This document shows positions 50,292 to 61,846 of a stretch of DNA of 64,000 nucleotides, piece after piece; position 1 is the first letter of the stretch; every line of letters starts with the position of its first letter. Both the position numbers and the translations under genes were made by a program. Origin of the DNA: Marisa cornuarietis (lineage: Eukaryota > Mollusca > Gastropoda > Architaenioglossa > Ampullariidae); the NCBI GenBank assembly GCA_004794655.1, contig SMMW01000080.1, positions 961,501 through 1,025,500 on the forward strand, in the 5' to 3' direction. A model generated the notes under the pieces. The model ran no database searches. It saw only the letters and a list, made by a program, of their open reading frames with translations, and was not told the origin of the DNA.

Positions 50292-51308
50292 ATGGGGAAG
50301 TCTGTGAATGTGACGGTACCCGGGGTAAGATCAGCGTTCCTACAGCCCAGTGACATAGACTTCGACGCCCGCCAGTTATTCAATGTAGATATCTCTGTAG
50401 GTCTTATACCACTGCTGTGTCTTATAGGTATCCCCGGTAACATCATCAATTGCCTCGTCTTCTGGAGTCAGGGTCTCCGCGATCGAATGAACGTCTGTCT
50501 CTTCTCCTTGGCTCTCACAGACTGCGCCTTCTTGTTGTCCATGTTCTTATTGATGTCCGTCAGCTACTTCATCGAGTGGTCTGATGAAGCGACCTTCGAG
50601 AAATACAACAGATATGTTTATTTCAGTGGGGTGAGCGTTGCCTTTGCCTTGAGATCAACATCCTCCTTCATCACCATGGTGATCGCGGTAGAACGTTGTG
50701 TGTGTGTCGTGTTCCCTCTCCGAGCTTCTACACTGATGAGCACGCGCACCATGGCAACAGTGATTGTAACATCTTTCGTGATTCTTCAGGTCAGCCATGT
50801 TACCTTTCCGCTTTGCCATTACAGTGCTGTGGTTGTCCTTCAAAGGAAAAAGAAAAGGATGTTTTTTATAACAGATTTCTACCGCGCACACTTCACAATA
50901 CTGACAATATTCAAACACTTTATATTAATGTTTGCATTTCCCGTCGTTGTTTTCACCGTCGTGTCAACGGCAACTGTAATCACAGTAATAAAACTCAAGA
51001 CGGCCTTAAAATGGCGAGAAGAGAGGAGTTCTGTTGCCTCATACAATTCCAGCCGCCAGAGGTCTCTCACAGTCATGTTGGTAATAGTTTCTTGTGTGTA
51101 TATTGGAACCATGTTGCTGTATGTTGTTCGGGAAACTTGTGATATAGTTTGGGTGAGTCTTAAGTTCAGTTACAATGAGGACTTTTCAACAATCTTTTCC
51201 TTGATTGTAAACTGGATTTCAGAAACAAATAGGTGCGTACACTGTTTCATCTACTATCACTATTCTTCCAAATTTAGGCATCATTTACAAAATTTTTTGT
51301 CATATTAG
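50292..51308 (+). CDS. Class A (rhodopsin-like) GPCR, copy 1, single exon, 338 aa
   Basis: A seven-helix receptor in the plasma membrane. N-glycosylation site NVT at residues 6-8. TM1 about 33-58 with GIPGN (Asn50), TM2 with LALTD (Asp77), TM3 with VIAVERCVCV (ERC134-136 in place of DRY), TM4 155-183, TM5 206-232 with FAFPVVVF, TM6 258-280, TM7 300-322. The usual NPxxY of TM7 reads HCFIY (His317). It aligns without gaps to copy 2 over its whole length. Single-exon receptors in tandem clusters are common among gastropod chemosensory GPCRs, so a chemoreceptor role is plausible; peptide receptors (FMRFamide-like) are the alternative. The ORF extends 35 codons upstream to 50187, but that start precedes the TATA box. 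Confidence 0.88.
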   Translation: MGKSVNVTVPGVRSAFLQPSDIDFDARQLFNVDISVGLIPLLCLIGIPGNIINCLVFWSQGLRDRMNVCLFSLALTDCAFLLSMFLLMSVSYFIEWSDEATFEKYNRYVYFSGVSVAFALRSTSSFITMVIAVERCVCVVFPLRASTLMSTRTMATVIVTSFVILQVSHVTFPLCHYSAVVVLQRKKKRMFFITDFYRAHFTILTIFKHFILMFAFPVVVFTVVSTATVITVIKLKTALKWREERSSVASYNSSRQRSLTVMLVIVSCVYIGTMLLYVVRETCDIVWVSLKFSYNEDFSTIFSLIVNWISETNRCVHCFIYYHYSSKFRHHLQNFLSY

Positions 51309-51499
51309 TAAAGAGAATTTCCTTCAGCTTCTTCACTCACTTGCAAATCTGACACCAAATTAAAAGTGTTTTATTAACACCAATTTGAGAATAATATCTC
51401 ACAAAAGTGTCGTTTAATAACGCAATAATTCTTATTATCTACTTTTCTCTGCAACAGAGACTTTCTTGTTAGGAGATCCCATGTTATAAACTACAACAA

Positions 51500-51505
51500 A
51501 ATAAA
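51500..51505 (+). terminator. Polyadenylation signal of GPCR copy 1
   Basis: AATAAA lies about 190 bases after the stop. Confidence 0.55.
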
Positions 51506-51783
51506 GTCCCCTTTAACCAGCCTCGCAGTGACACTCAACCACTGAGTGTTGATTTTCAGGCGCACACCATAATTAGTGCGACGAGTTATGGTTAAGAAAT
51601 TTAAACTTCATTTGCTAGTCCTGTTCATCAACGGTCTTACACTATGTAAGAAGGACTTGGCGTAGGAATTCCTCTTGAGGACTACTTGTTTTCATCTGCA
51701 GCTCAGAGGGTAGCATTTTGACAGTCCGATGTAGCGGGTGAAAGGTGTCTGTATTAGTGCTGATCGCTGTTAACCTCACAGCC

Positions 51784-52054
51784 CTGGGACCAGTTGCACA
51801 ACACGTTTCTAAACCTTAAAACTGTTCTAAAGAGGTAAAATCTCTTCTAAGCCATTTTGATTCTTTGCAGAAAAACATACAAAAATTTTTACTGACAGGA
51901 CGGAAAGTCAGTCTTAAACAACTTTATCTTACATAAAGCAGTTTTAGTTTTAAAAATTCTAAAATTGTGGTGTGTACTTTAAAATAATTATCTAAATAGA
52001 GTTAAGGCCTAAAAGTGTTTAAAATTAGAAATGTGTTGTGCAACTGGCCCCTGG
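51784..52054. mobile_element. MITE, copy 1
   Basis: Terminal inverted repeats GGACCAGTTGCACAACACGT and (inverted) GGGCCAGTTGCACAACACAT enclose about 270 bp without coding capacity. The interior (CTTAAAACTGTTCTAAAG, TCTAAATAGAGTTAAGG) is shared with 59866-60110. It lies about 480 bases after the GPCR copy 1 stop. The parent family was not identified. Confidence 0.85.
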
Positions 52055-53439
52055 TGTACAGATCAAGTAATGGCTTTTGTGGAAAGCCAATAAACGTTCT
52101 GGCAGTGTTGGTCACTCTCATCAAGCAAGCGTTATTCTAGAGTGAAAGTAAGCCAACCAACAGAGACTGAATGTTCAAATGCTCTTGGTCAGGCTGAGAG
52201 ATACTGACTCAAGGACAGTATCGTGAACTCCGGGGACTGAGCACGAGAAGATTGCCAGAGGTTTGCCATTGCCGCTGCCTCGGGCTAATCACACTTTCAA
52301 TACCTCTACCATTTCACACCGACATTTGTTGTGTACGTGAAACACTTACACTAAATTGCTAATTATTATCCAATAGCCACCAACGTAAGTCCCCAGTAAC
52401 GAACTCAGGGCAATTTAGTGTATCAAGAAAGTTATAAATAATCGAGAGTTTTACACATCAATCACAAAATATAAATTTTTCATAATTCCAGTTATGGCTG
52501 TTACTAGGAGTCCCGTTACAATTCTTTATTGGCTAATCCAGGTATCGTGAGTCACTACCTTAACTACTACAAACAACACAGTACACATGTTTGACACACA
52601 CTCTCCACTTATCTCTTCACACAAAAGTTTCTTGTGACGTGGAGGGTCCTCTGATGTTCTTGACGTCTGAGAATCCGTTGATGTCACTCTGTCGATTGTT
52701 GCGACCTCTTTCACGAGCACTGAGACTGTGGCAGTGTAGTGTGCAACCACGTTTCTCTTCCATCGTGAGGGACCAACGCTTATTTACCAGTCTCAGCCAC
52801 TGCTGTCTGCGACCAGAGTGGGTCTTACACATCTCCGAGTCAGCTGTGCTGGAGTAGTCACGGTTCCAAGAAAAAAACTCTCAGCGGAGAATCTGAACAG
52901 CCTTGAACAGATCTCTGTTACAACCTTCCTTCTGCAGTATCCGGTGCGAAGACACCGATTCCTCGCCGGTCGCAATGTTAAATCTCCATCTGCGAGGATT
53001 ATCCTCTCTCATGACTGGTCAAGCATACCTACACACTCACTTCCAACCATTCTGCTAGCTAGCTACATCCAATCGCTACCTCGCTAACATGCCCACTGCA
53101 CCCTCCTTTCTTACCCTTTCTCACTAGTAACAGCGTCTGCGTCTGTGACACCACCCTGTTTGGCTTCCTATTCACTACCTGTGTCCAGTTGGTCGCTATA
53201 ACAACAAGCGCTGTTGTCCAGCTCTAGGTATACCGGAGCCTTACAATTAACGGTCACGGTGGTGAGACATTCTTGCCTTTTGTCCACCCGACAGCCTGGT
53301 GCCGCCAAAAGGACGACCACTGTCTTCACCTGACATGACGCTGTGTATCCCCCAACCTGTTCCCCGGCTCCTCGTTGAGCAGCGCGTTCGCTCGACTCGC
53401 GTAGGAAGCAGAAGCGCGGCATGAACACTATAGCCCTAT
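52055..53439. other. Non-coding region between MITE copy 1 and LINE relic
   Basis: No gene supported. 52590-53170 is more C/CpG-rich than its surroundings, with several short open frames that do not resemble proteins. Confidence 0.4.
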
Positions 53440-55330
53440 TACTAGCAATCATATGACAGACAGGTTTGCTGACTCCGAAATTGCTCAGTTCTCTAAGCAG
53501 AAACAGGCACTGATGTGCTTTCACAGACACGATGTGAGTGTTAGCACGGAAGGAGAGTTTGCTATCCATCACTGACTTACTCAAAACGTTGCACCTGTTC
53601 TACCGTCTCACTGCCAAGTACCGTTGGTCGAGGGCTAAAACGTTTTAGAGAAGCGTGTTCAAATATTTGCCAAGAGTGCGTAAATATGAATGTACGACCA
53701 TGCTCAAGCTAAACACCCAGTCCTTTTTCAAGAAAAATGGCCGAATAACAATCTACACATTTTTTCGATAATCAATTTACTGTTAACTAAACGACGACGA
53801 CGACGATGATAATGATGCGCTATTTTGAAATCGTCATGGGGTTTTACTATACTTAACTTATTTTTTGTTGATATTTCACTTAATCATCAGCTTATTATAA
53901 ATTTTAAAGATTTTAAAGGTCTTGATGGTCAGAAATTCGTTTGCGCATCATAACGTGACACAATATAAGGCTGGTTGTCCCGTAAAGTCACATGACTTCT
54001 AAGACTGAAACCACAAAACTCTACCTCAACAACAATAATCATAATAATAATAATACAAAATTTCTTCTTAACACGTCACAGATATAAGAATATTCATTGA
54101 CTCGCCAAACGTTACAGGGACAGGCCGATCTCTTTTCCCCTCAAGAACCCCTTCTTTATTTTTTGAAACATTGAGCACCATAAAGCTTTCACAAAACCAC
54201 AAATTTGATTTCCCAACCAAAACCTGCCAGTGCGTTCTCGTCCTTGAGCTGAGCAACAAACACAGTGTCATCTGCGGGTTTAAAGAACGGTAGGGTACAG
54301 CTGGAAAAGTGTGATTGAACTTCATTGGTGTCGATGGAGAACACACTGGTGACTTAACAGACCGTTGCAACGCCTCTTATGACAAGACAGTTGACCCCTT
54401 TGCTGCTGGTCCCAGAGAAACTCCCTCATCCAGATCACAAAGGGTGTATTTACATTGAGGTTTAGGAGATGTTGCAAGACCAAATAGGGTGAATAGTATT
54501 AACCGTGGATGAAAAGTACATGAACAGGATACGAGCATATGTACCAGGCAAGTCCATATGACTTGCTACCCAGTTATACAAAAAGTTATGCAGGTATCAT
54601 CCACTCTTCATTTCTGTTTAGTAGATAAACTGGTAAGGATCTAGTTGTTTAGAAGTTGCATTAACTGGTTGCACACAGCTCTACTCCATCCCAGAACAGG
54701 ATTCAAGGCAACTGGTCTGATTTCTGCTAGCTCTTTGTCATTTGACCGTTTTGGTACTCTAATAATTAGTTTAGGATAGAACTGACACTTCAGGAAGAGA
54801 TGAAACTTACGGGATACTATTTGGTCCAGCTGCTTGGCGCAGGATCTGAGTCCTCTTCCTTTCAGAATGACTGATGGGGAGCCTCCGAAGGGATTAATAA
54901 AAGATTACATAGTGACATGGAAAAAAGGGCAAGTGACATTTCTGAGAAAAGTAATGCAGGTCAGTAGTAAACCCTTCAGGTGCACACACCATCTTTTGTC
55001 GTTTAACTATTTTATTTTGTATCAACCACGCTCTCAGGACGCCCGCTTTCATTTGCCTCCACCCTATTTTCACACTTAAACTCAGCCAGCGTTTCTTTCT
55101 CTTACCTCTTTCTTGTCACCCTGAGTAAAGGTATGCTTCTTGATGACAATCCATGGCATGTTCTTGACAAATAGTTTGATCGATTTTAATTCCACAGCAC
55201 AGTTTTTGTTACAGAAGCGGACGTAGGCAGTCACAGTTTGTAGTTGCTGTCATTTCACCAGGGAGGCGACTTCTGTCATTTTGTTATCAATGGAGCGAGC
55301 GTTGGTACAAGTAATCATCTATGACCTATC
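53440..55330 (-). mobile_element. Decayed CR1/L2-like LINE, interrupted
   Basis: Minus-strand pieces fall in the right order. First an endonuclease-like start (TCTNARSIDNKMTEVASL near 55310) and a linker (NMPWIVIKKHTFTQGDKKE near 55140). Then reverse transcriptase (IWMREFL near 54430, ADDTVFVAQLKDENALAGF near 54250, RPVPVTFGE near 54110). Last, MDSKLSFRANT with RELSNFGVSKPV near 53560-53450. Several frameshifts and stops break it. The last two pieces are normally adjacent but here about 430 bases lie between them (about 53640-54090), which points to a later insertion. Confidence 0.7.
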
Positions 55331-55361
55331 TTCCGCACCCTGCTTCTCATCCTCTAGATCA

Positions 55362-55760
55362 GAGGAGGGCAAAGTTTTCTTTTTGCGGGGTGGTCTCAAA
55401 ATTCTAAGCTATGCAGCGGGCCGGTAAAATACCCCAAAGCCAGGCCAGGTGACTGCATAACTAACCTAGTGATGATGGGCAACAAATGAGTACATAATGG
55501 CAGTCACTTAACAAATTTATTCGCTCACAATAAAACTTTGAAGGCAACCGCCCCCGATGGTCTCTAACGACTACATCAGACATGTCAGAGGTGGATTTGC
55601 TATCTGTGTACCTTGTCTGTGCTAGAATGTTACAGATTGCCGATTTCTAACGATGTTGTACTTGATAAATTTCAATCAAATTAACCTAGGCTCAATTAAA
55701 AAGTGGAAACAAATCCACTTCACATTTGGGCACACGGGCCGGTACTTTGCTTTATACTGA
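55362..55760. mobile_element. Possible hAT-like non-autonomous element
   Basis: The left end CAGAGGAGGGCAAAG and the inverted right end CAGTATAAAGCAAAG share CAG and GCAAAG, and GGGCCGGTA occurs near both ends. This style of end is seen in hAT elements. No 8 bp target duplication was found. Confidence 0.35.
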
Positions 55761-57660
55761 AGTACAGTCATGTGACTTTTCACTGGGCTGACTGGAACAT
55801 GGATTATAATTCAGAACTGTTAAAACATTAATACCTCTTACAGTACCATGCTTATGGTTACTTAGAAAAACAGACACAAAACGCAAGATGCACTTTACAT
55901 AGTGACAACTTGTACATTTAAACGCTTTATAAGATATTTGGAATTCAAACCTTACATCCTGATAGTAGATAAGGAACATACCAAAGACATAAAATAGTTT
56001 TGCGATATAAAGGATATATGAGACATTTCAATTCAATTTTTGGCTGCAATCAATTTGCTGTCTCCCATACCAAAAAGTTCTTTTGAAACATTACAAAATA
56101 CCCTTTTAACTCGAATTAATTATGTTACTATTGAATGTTAAGCAGCCATCTGTAGCAGTAGCGCTTGTTTGTGCGTATCTCCTAACTTTCAAATAAGCAG
56201 CAGGTGTCTGGGATGGCAAACGACACACATACAAATATTTATTTTAAAATGTACTTCATTTCTTCAACATTTATAAACATAAAAACCAAAAAGAAAACAC
56301 CCCCCCCCACAAAAAATAACAAAACGTTGTTGGGTTGAGGAGGTAGTCGTAATACAGACGACGTTTATAAAGCAAATTTACATCCGTGAAATTTTTTGGT
56401 CGTAACTATGAGAGAGTCGTAATCGGGAAGGTCTTAATAAAGTGGTTTTACTGTAAAAGGTATACAAATCCGCAATACGAAAAGTATAGTGCAGTATGAA
56501 AATGATAAAGAATTAAAGAATGGTGAAAGACGTGTTTTGGAAAACCATTGAACATACTGAATATATTCAAACAAAATATCTGGCTTAGGTCTAAACACTG
56601 ACAAATCAAGTGCAAAGCAAATTTATCAGTTATAAGTTCTTACTCCACCTACAGATGCAATGGAACCTCAGAAAAATTGAAATTCTTTGGTTTGCTAATA
56701 ATTGAAGAGCATACATACAATTAAACTGATATTACAATACATGTACATGGTATGGTTAAAGAGATTGTTAACTCCATCAGGAAGTTGCTAACTCAAGTTG
56801 CTGGGTGTTATTGCAAAACCATCCAGACCATATTGTTAAAGACATTCAGTTTGCGTCGTTTGGGATGGAAAAAAAGAAAACTATCCATAAAAATGTATAT
56901 AAAAAGCGTGTGAACATACCTTGCCTCTTATTTATATAGATCTTATAAGGGGTTTAATCGCGTTTAGCGCTTATCCGGATGGAGAGCAGCGAAAAATAGC
57001 AGCTCCGATAAGCTTTCCAGCCTCACTGATCGCGGATAAAGTTATCGGTGCTCTCGTAATTCTCCGCTATTCTTGAATAAATATGGCGGCGCTCACAGTT
57101 TTCCAGGGTCAATGGGGTTGATATTAGAGTCGATATCGGATGTGTCATGGCAGGTCCCAATTATTCAAGCTCTTTGACAACTTTGAATTATATTTAACAT
57201 TTCGTTATACACGTCAAAACATTCTGGCCCTGAAGGAAGAAGTGGCATGCAATAGAGCTTTCAACAATCGGCAAGGTGCAACGGAGTAGTGCTAGATTAT
57301 ACAAATTATTTCTTAGAAAATTCTTAAAAAAGTAAACTAAAACCTACAAAAATTTAATTTTCAAACATAAAAGCATTGGTGAAAATGCCAGATGCTGTGC
57401 TTGTCTTTGATAGGAATAGTTTGAACACAAATGCCCTTGTTAGTTGCAAGACAATTGCTGTTAATCAAACGACTTTGGGTTCTTGTTGCAATTAGTAAAT
57501 TGTCCAAAATTATGGCATTTAGTCAATATCTGAACATGTCCTTGCAGGAATACTGGTTTTATTAATTTCCGGCAAGCCTTATGCTATGCTAAAATGCAGA
57601 TGCAACCTATATCGGAAATCGTTTTTACCTTCAACATTTCAGCTACTCAATGGTTAGTGA

Positions 57661-57662
<2 letters not shown>
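55761..57662. other. Intergenic, no gene seen
   Basis: AT-rich. An imperfect inverted repeat with CpG (56986-57075: AGCTCCGATAAGCTTTCC against GGATAAAGTTATCGGTGCT) is followed by AATATGGCGGCGC, a YY1-like site. Confidence 0.45.

Positions 57663-57725
<63 letters not shown>
57663..57725. repeat. (GT)n microsatellite
   Basis: About 31 GT units. The cysteine/valine open frame over it is an artefact. Confidence 0.95.
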
Positions 57726-57727
<2 letters not shown>

Positions 57728-59865
57728 GGGTATGGTTCTAGATAAAAGATTTACTTTTTTATCAACCCAATGTGTTCTTTTATAATGTACCACTTTGTCT
57801 TGTAACTAAGCAGTTGCTTTGTAACTTATCAGACTTTCCTAAGATATAATTATCCTCTGGTATTAATAAAGCATGTCATTTGTCGAAGTCATGATATTTT
57901 GAATGTTTAAATCACCATGTTCAGCGAATATACCTGTTTTTAACATACACTTCAATGTTGCACTCTGCAAATGCCACTTCACCCCTCACTTGCTCTCAAT
58001 CATTGAAGTGTTTTGCCTCAAGTAATAATGTATCATCTGGGGGATCAGTGTACTGATGTAATGAAATTAACACGAACTTGGACAAAACAGGCTATACTGG
58101 GAAATATTTATCTTTTATGCCTCTCTTTTTGTCTTTGCATTTCTGGGCAGTTCTGTGCCACCCCACAGACAATGAACCTTTTGGGTATGACTACCCATGA
58201 CATCTCATGTTTCTCTTTGTTGATTCACAGTGTCACTGTGTCTACCAAATAAAACACGGTGGTCTAGGGAGATCTTGACGAGCAATATTGAAACTTAAAC
58301 TCCCTGAAGTTGCAAGTGACTGAAGGAATAGTTGTAAAGCAATGACTGCCATATCTAAAACTTGTCACATAGATTTGAGTACTGACTGTTCTTTTTTATA
58401 AATTTATTCGGAAGTAAAACTGTCCAATACAGTAGAGAATGCAAAAAGCAGGTGCTTACAATGCAGTAGAAAAAGATGGATCACTTTCTCGATGGCCATG
58501 TTTTAACGGCAGTACATGACATGCGGGAGCTAGAAGACAGCTAGGGATGATGGTCAAAAGCAACTTGCGTGGTAAGTAGGCTGCACAACTGTCTAGTGCT
58601 GAAACCAGTCTGTAATGACAGACTGCAGCATAAAATATAAAACTGTGAAGGGAACTGAAAATGAGATTTTTAATAGTCCCTCACACTTTTATATTTTAAG
58701 CTATTATAAAAAAGAAAATCCCGAGGCCTATGGAAAAATTATTTTACCCTTTTAGTGCATTTCAAACAAGAGCATTTAAAAATACTTATTATTTGTCAGC
58801 ATTGTGCTGGATAAAGATATGACTGATGATGTTGTGTTTGTGACTGTCACGATGTTACTTGTAGACCAAATAGTGGCGTACGGTGGGATTTCCCACTGGG
58901 GACCAGCTAGGGAACTGGGGGGGAGGGGCGGGGGCAGTAAACTACATGATTTCCTGCATTTCTCTTGACGCCTCAATATGTATCTTGTACTATGTAAAAA
59001 GTAATACAAGTAAGCGACGAACAAATCAGGTTTTATAATAATGTTGACTATAAGATCATGATTTATGTGAAAATACCAGATAATTTTGTAGATACCATAT
59101 ACAAGCATTAAATGACGTTAGAAAGGGGAAATGGTCGAAAACAAGCGAGACGATGTAACCTGTTAAGTAGGTTAGATTACACGCTATGTAAAAATACCCT
59201 TTGGGGTACCTTGAAGGATAGTCTGAAGGTATGGACAAAATAGACTAGCGTAGTGTTAGGGATACGCAACACAGAGAAAAGTCACAAACAACACAGCGAC
59301 CAACACTGCGTCTCTCGCGTGCTCTTTCACGCAACAACGTACTAAGACCTGTACGTGGGTTCCTAACTTTCTGTAATTTAGGGGGGTGGGGTGGGGTGGG
59401 GTTCATGTTTGCCTTTTTAAGGTAACATCAAAATTCACAAATTCCAAATGCTTTTACAAATCACAAAGAATTTCAACAATCAAACATGAATATCACATCA
59501 ATGGCATATCTATCATTCCATCCTCCACTCATCCGTCTTCAATAAACTAAAGCTCCTTTTGTAAACCCACTCTTCTTCAAATGTGCACACCAAACAGTTT
59601 CTCAAAAGGCAAGCAGAACGGGAAGTACAAATGTTCCGATACGATATTCTGGTTCCAACAAAAATTATCAAAAGACACTCACTGTTAAGGTCCGGTCAGC
59701 CACACTCATTTACATAAATTCCCTTTCAAAGAACAATCTCCCTTGACACAGTTCAGTTTGTCGATGCCAACTCCTAGATGACTGATGGTCTAGCTCCAAT
59801 ACTCCAGTATAGCGACAGGGCACGAGGTGCACGCTGTACTCGAATGACAATAAAACTCGAATACT
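57726..59865. other. Intergenic, no gene seen
   Basis: Mostly AT-rich. G-rich runs occur at 58916-58933 and 59381-59401. 59270-59360 is CpG-richer. Confidence 0.45.
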
Positions 59866-60110
59866 CCAGGGGCCAGTTGCACAACACGTTTATAAGCCTT
59901 AAAACTGTTCTAAAGAAGCAAAATCTCTTCTTAACCATTTTGATGCATTGCAGAAAAACAACAAAAACATTGTACTGTAACATTGTACTAAAATCAGTTT
60001 TAGTTTTAAAAATTCTAAAATTGCGGTGTGTACTTTAAACTGATTATCTAAATAGAGTTAAGGTCTGAAAGTGTTTAAAATTAGAAATGTGTTGTGCAAC
60101 TGACCCCTGG
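59866..60110. mobile_element. MITE, copy 2
   Basis: Terminal inverted repeats CCAGGGGCCAGTTGCACAAC and (inverted) CCAGGGGTCAGTTGCACAAC. The interior is collinear with copy 1 but lacks a short segment near the middle. It lies 430 bases upstream of the GPCR pseudogene. Confidence 0.87.
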
Positions 60111-60540
60111 TCGGCGAGGTGCAGACACAGTACTCGTGTAAGTTTAAACTCCTCTGCTAAGCAGCATCCAAAGAGCAAACGTCGAATTCCTTTAGAAACA
60201 GAAGCTGACTCCTTCAGTGATACAAGTTCGCTTCTAAAATAAACTGTACTAGCACGTATGAAAGTAACTGATCTTTAACGAAAGATATATTTTCCACTAA
60301 CGCACACACACAGCAGTACAGCGGACGCAGACGACGTTTTGCCCTTCTTACAAACCGCCAGTTCTCCTCTCACTGCCAGCAGACGACACCTGACGTCATT
60401 CTTCGTTTTTCGTCACGCGTTCTAAACCTTACTCACAAGCGTACATTCAGGGGCCACTATCCCTGCCGCTTAAAACATACAAGGGGGCTAACTCCATTCC
60501 TAAGTCGCACGCTTTTCTCGCTTTCAACACACTACACTTT

Positions 60541-60845
60541 ATAGTTATCTATGTAGGTCCTACTGGTATCTCGGGTAAAGTCATCAACTGTGTCGTGTTC
60601 TGTAGTCAGGGTCTCCGCAATCTTCGTGACTCTCATGGACTGTGGATTCTGATTGTCTATGCTCATATTGCTGTCTGTGAGCTAGTTCAGTGAGTGGTCT
60701 GACGAAGGGACCCTCGAGAAATAAACACACGTTTATTTTGCTGTGGTCAACGTGGCCTACACCTTGCGATTAACATCATCGTTCATCACCATGGTGATGG
60801 TGGTAGAACGGTGTGTTTGTAGTATTTCCTCTCTGAGTAAAATGC
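60541..60845 (+). pseudogene. Broken GPCR, paralogue of copies 1 and 2
   Basis: It is nucleotide-similar to GPCR copy 2 from TM1 (GTCATCAACTGTGTCGTGTT) through TM2/loop 1 (GAGTGGTCTGACGAAGGGAC) to TM3 (TTCATCACCATGGTGATGGT, then GTAGAACGGTGTGT). Segments of about 20-30 bases coding the end of TM1 and the start of TM2 are missing. TAG and TAA stops are in frame (for example GAGAAATAAACACACG), and the similarity ends just after the ERC motif. No TM4-TM7 follow. It is a dead copy left by tandem duplication. Confidence 0.88.
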
Positions 60846-61039
60846 AACCATCTTCTCTTATTTCAAACATCCACCAATACAAAGCGATACTATAATAATA
60901 ATAATAATAGTGTTTCACATTGAAAAGATATAAAAGGAATCGTCGTTTCGCATTCACAGTTACGCTCGCACTCTCAAAGTACACTCAAGTTCGAACATGC
61001 ACGGAACAAACAAACGAACAAACACACATATACACGTGC

Positions 61040-61042
<3 letters not shown>

Positions 61043-61109
<67 letters not shown>
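61043..61109. repeat. (AC)n microsatellite
   Basis: About 33 CA units between the GPCR pseudogene and GPCR copy 2. Confidence 0.95.
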
Positions 61110-61448
61110 GAGTTGTATAACAGAATATAAAACATTAGACTGATTTATATCAGCTTTCGTCTCCAGTACAGTTGGGCCACTGCTTCCTGCGCGGGATGTT
61201 TGTGTAGTCAACTCCTTCTTCAATACAGTTATGACATAGGAAGGTGACTAAAACTGTTTTTACACAAACGGCAAAATCTATAATAAATGTTCTTAAAAAC
61301 TAACAAAATCTTCCTAACAATGCTGTCAGTCGACTTTCTGAAACTTTGGTGCTGCTGCATGAAAAGATTAGTAAATTCAGGATGGGTGGAGTTTAAAACC
61401 ACTTTCAAATAACTGAATGACATTGTTTAAACAAATCGTACCAGCACT

Positions 61449-61449
<1 letters not shown>

Positions 61450-61527
<78 letters not shown>
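61450..61527. repeat. (AC)n microsatellite upstream of GPCR copy 2
   Basis: About 38 CA units, about 230 bases before the TATA box. A shorter CA run holds a comparable place upstream of GPCR copy 1 (49912-49929). Confidence 0.95.
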
Positions 61528-61528
<1 letters not shown>

Positions 61529-61759
61529 GAGAAAAGATAGGCTAAAGAACGTCTGAAATGTCGTCTGCTTATTCTGTGTGCATTTATAAAATAAATCCAA
61601 TTTCCTGTACTCGTGAATTAACAATAATGTCTGGCCATCTCTCTCTAATGATTTAAATTATTATTGTTTCGTCACTTTTTCAAGTTAAAAATTTCTTTCA
61701 GAAACATTTTCTGGAGCGTTTTCCCGTGAAGCAGTTGTGAAAGAGCTAATAAGCTGGTC

Positions 61760-61768
61760 TATATAAAG
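61760..61768 (+). promoter_or_regulatory. TATA box of GPCR copy 2
   Basis: TATATAAAG lies 87 bases before the ATG, preceded by GAAAGAGCTAATAAGCTGG, which parallels GPCR copy 1. Confidence 0.75.
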
Positions 61769-61846
61769 GCCCCGATCCGAATCTTTCACAGCAAAGAATA
61801 AGGAGTCTGCTGTTAATATTATTCTGATTGCCTAATCCAGTGAAGA

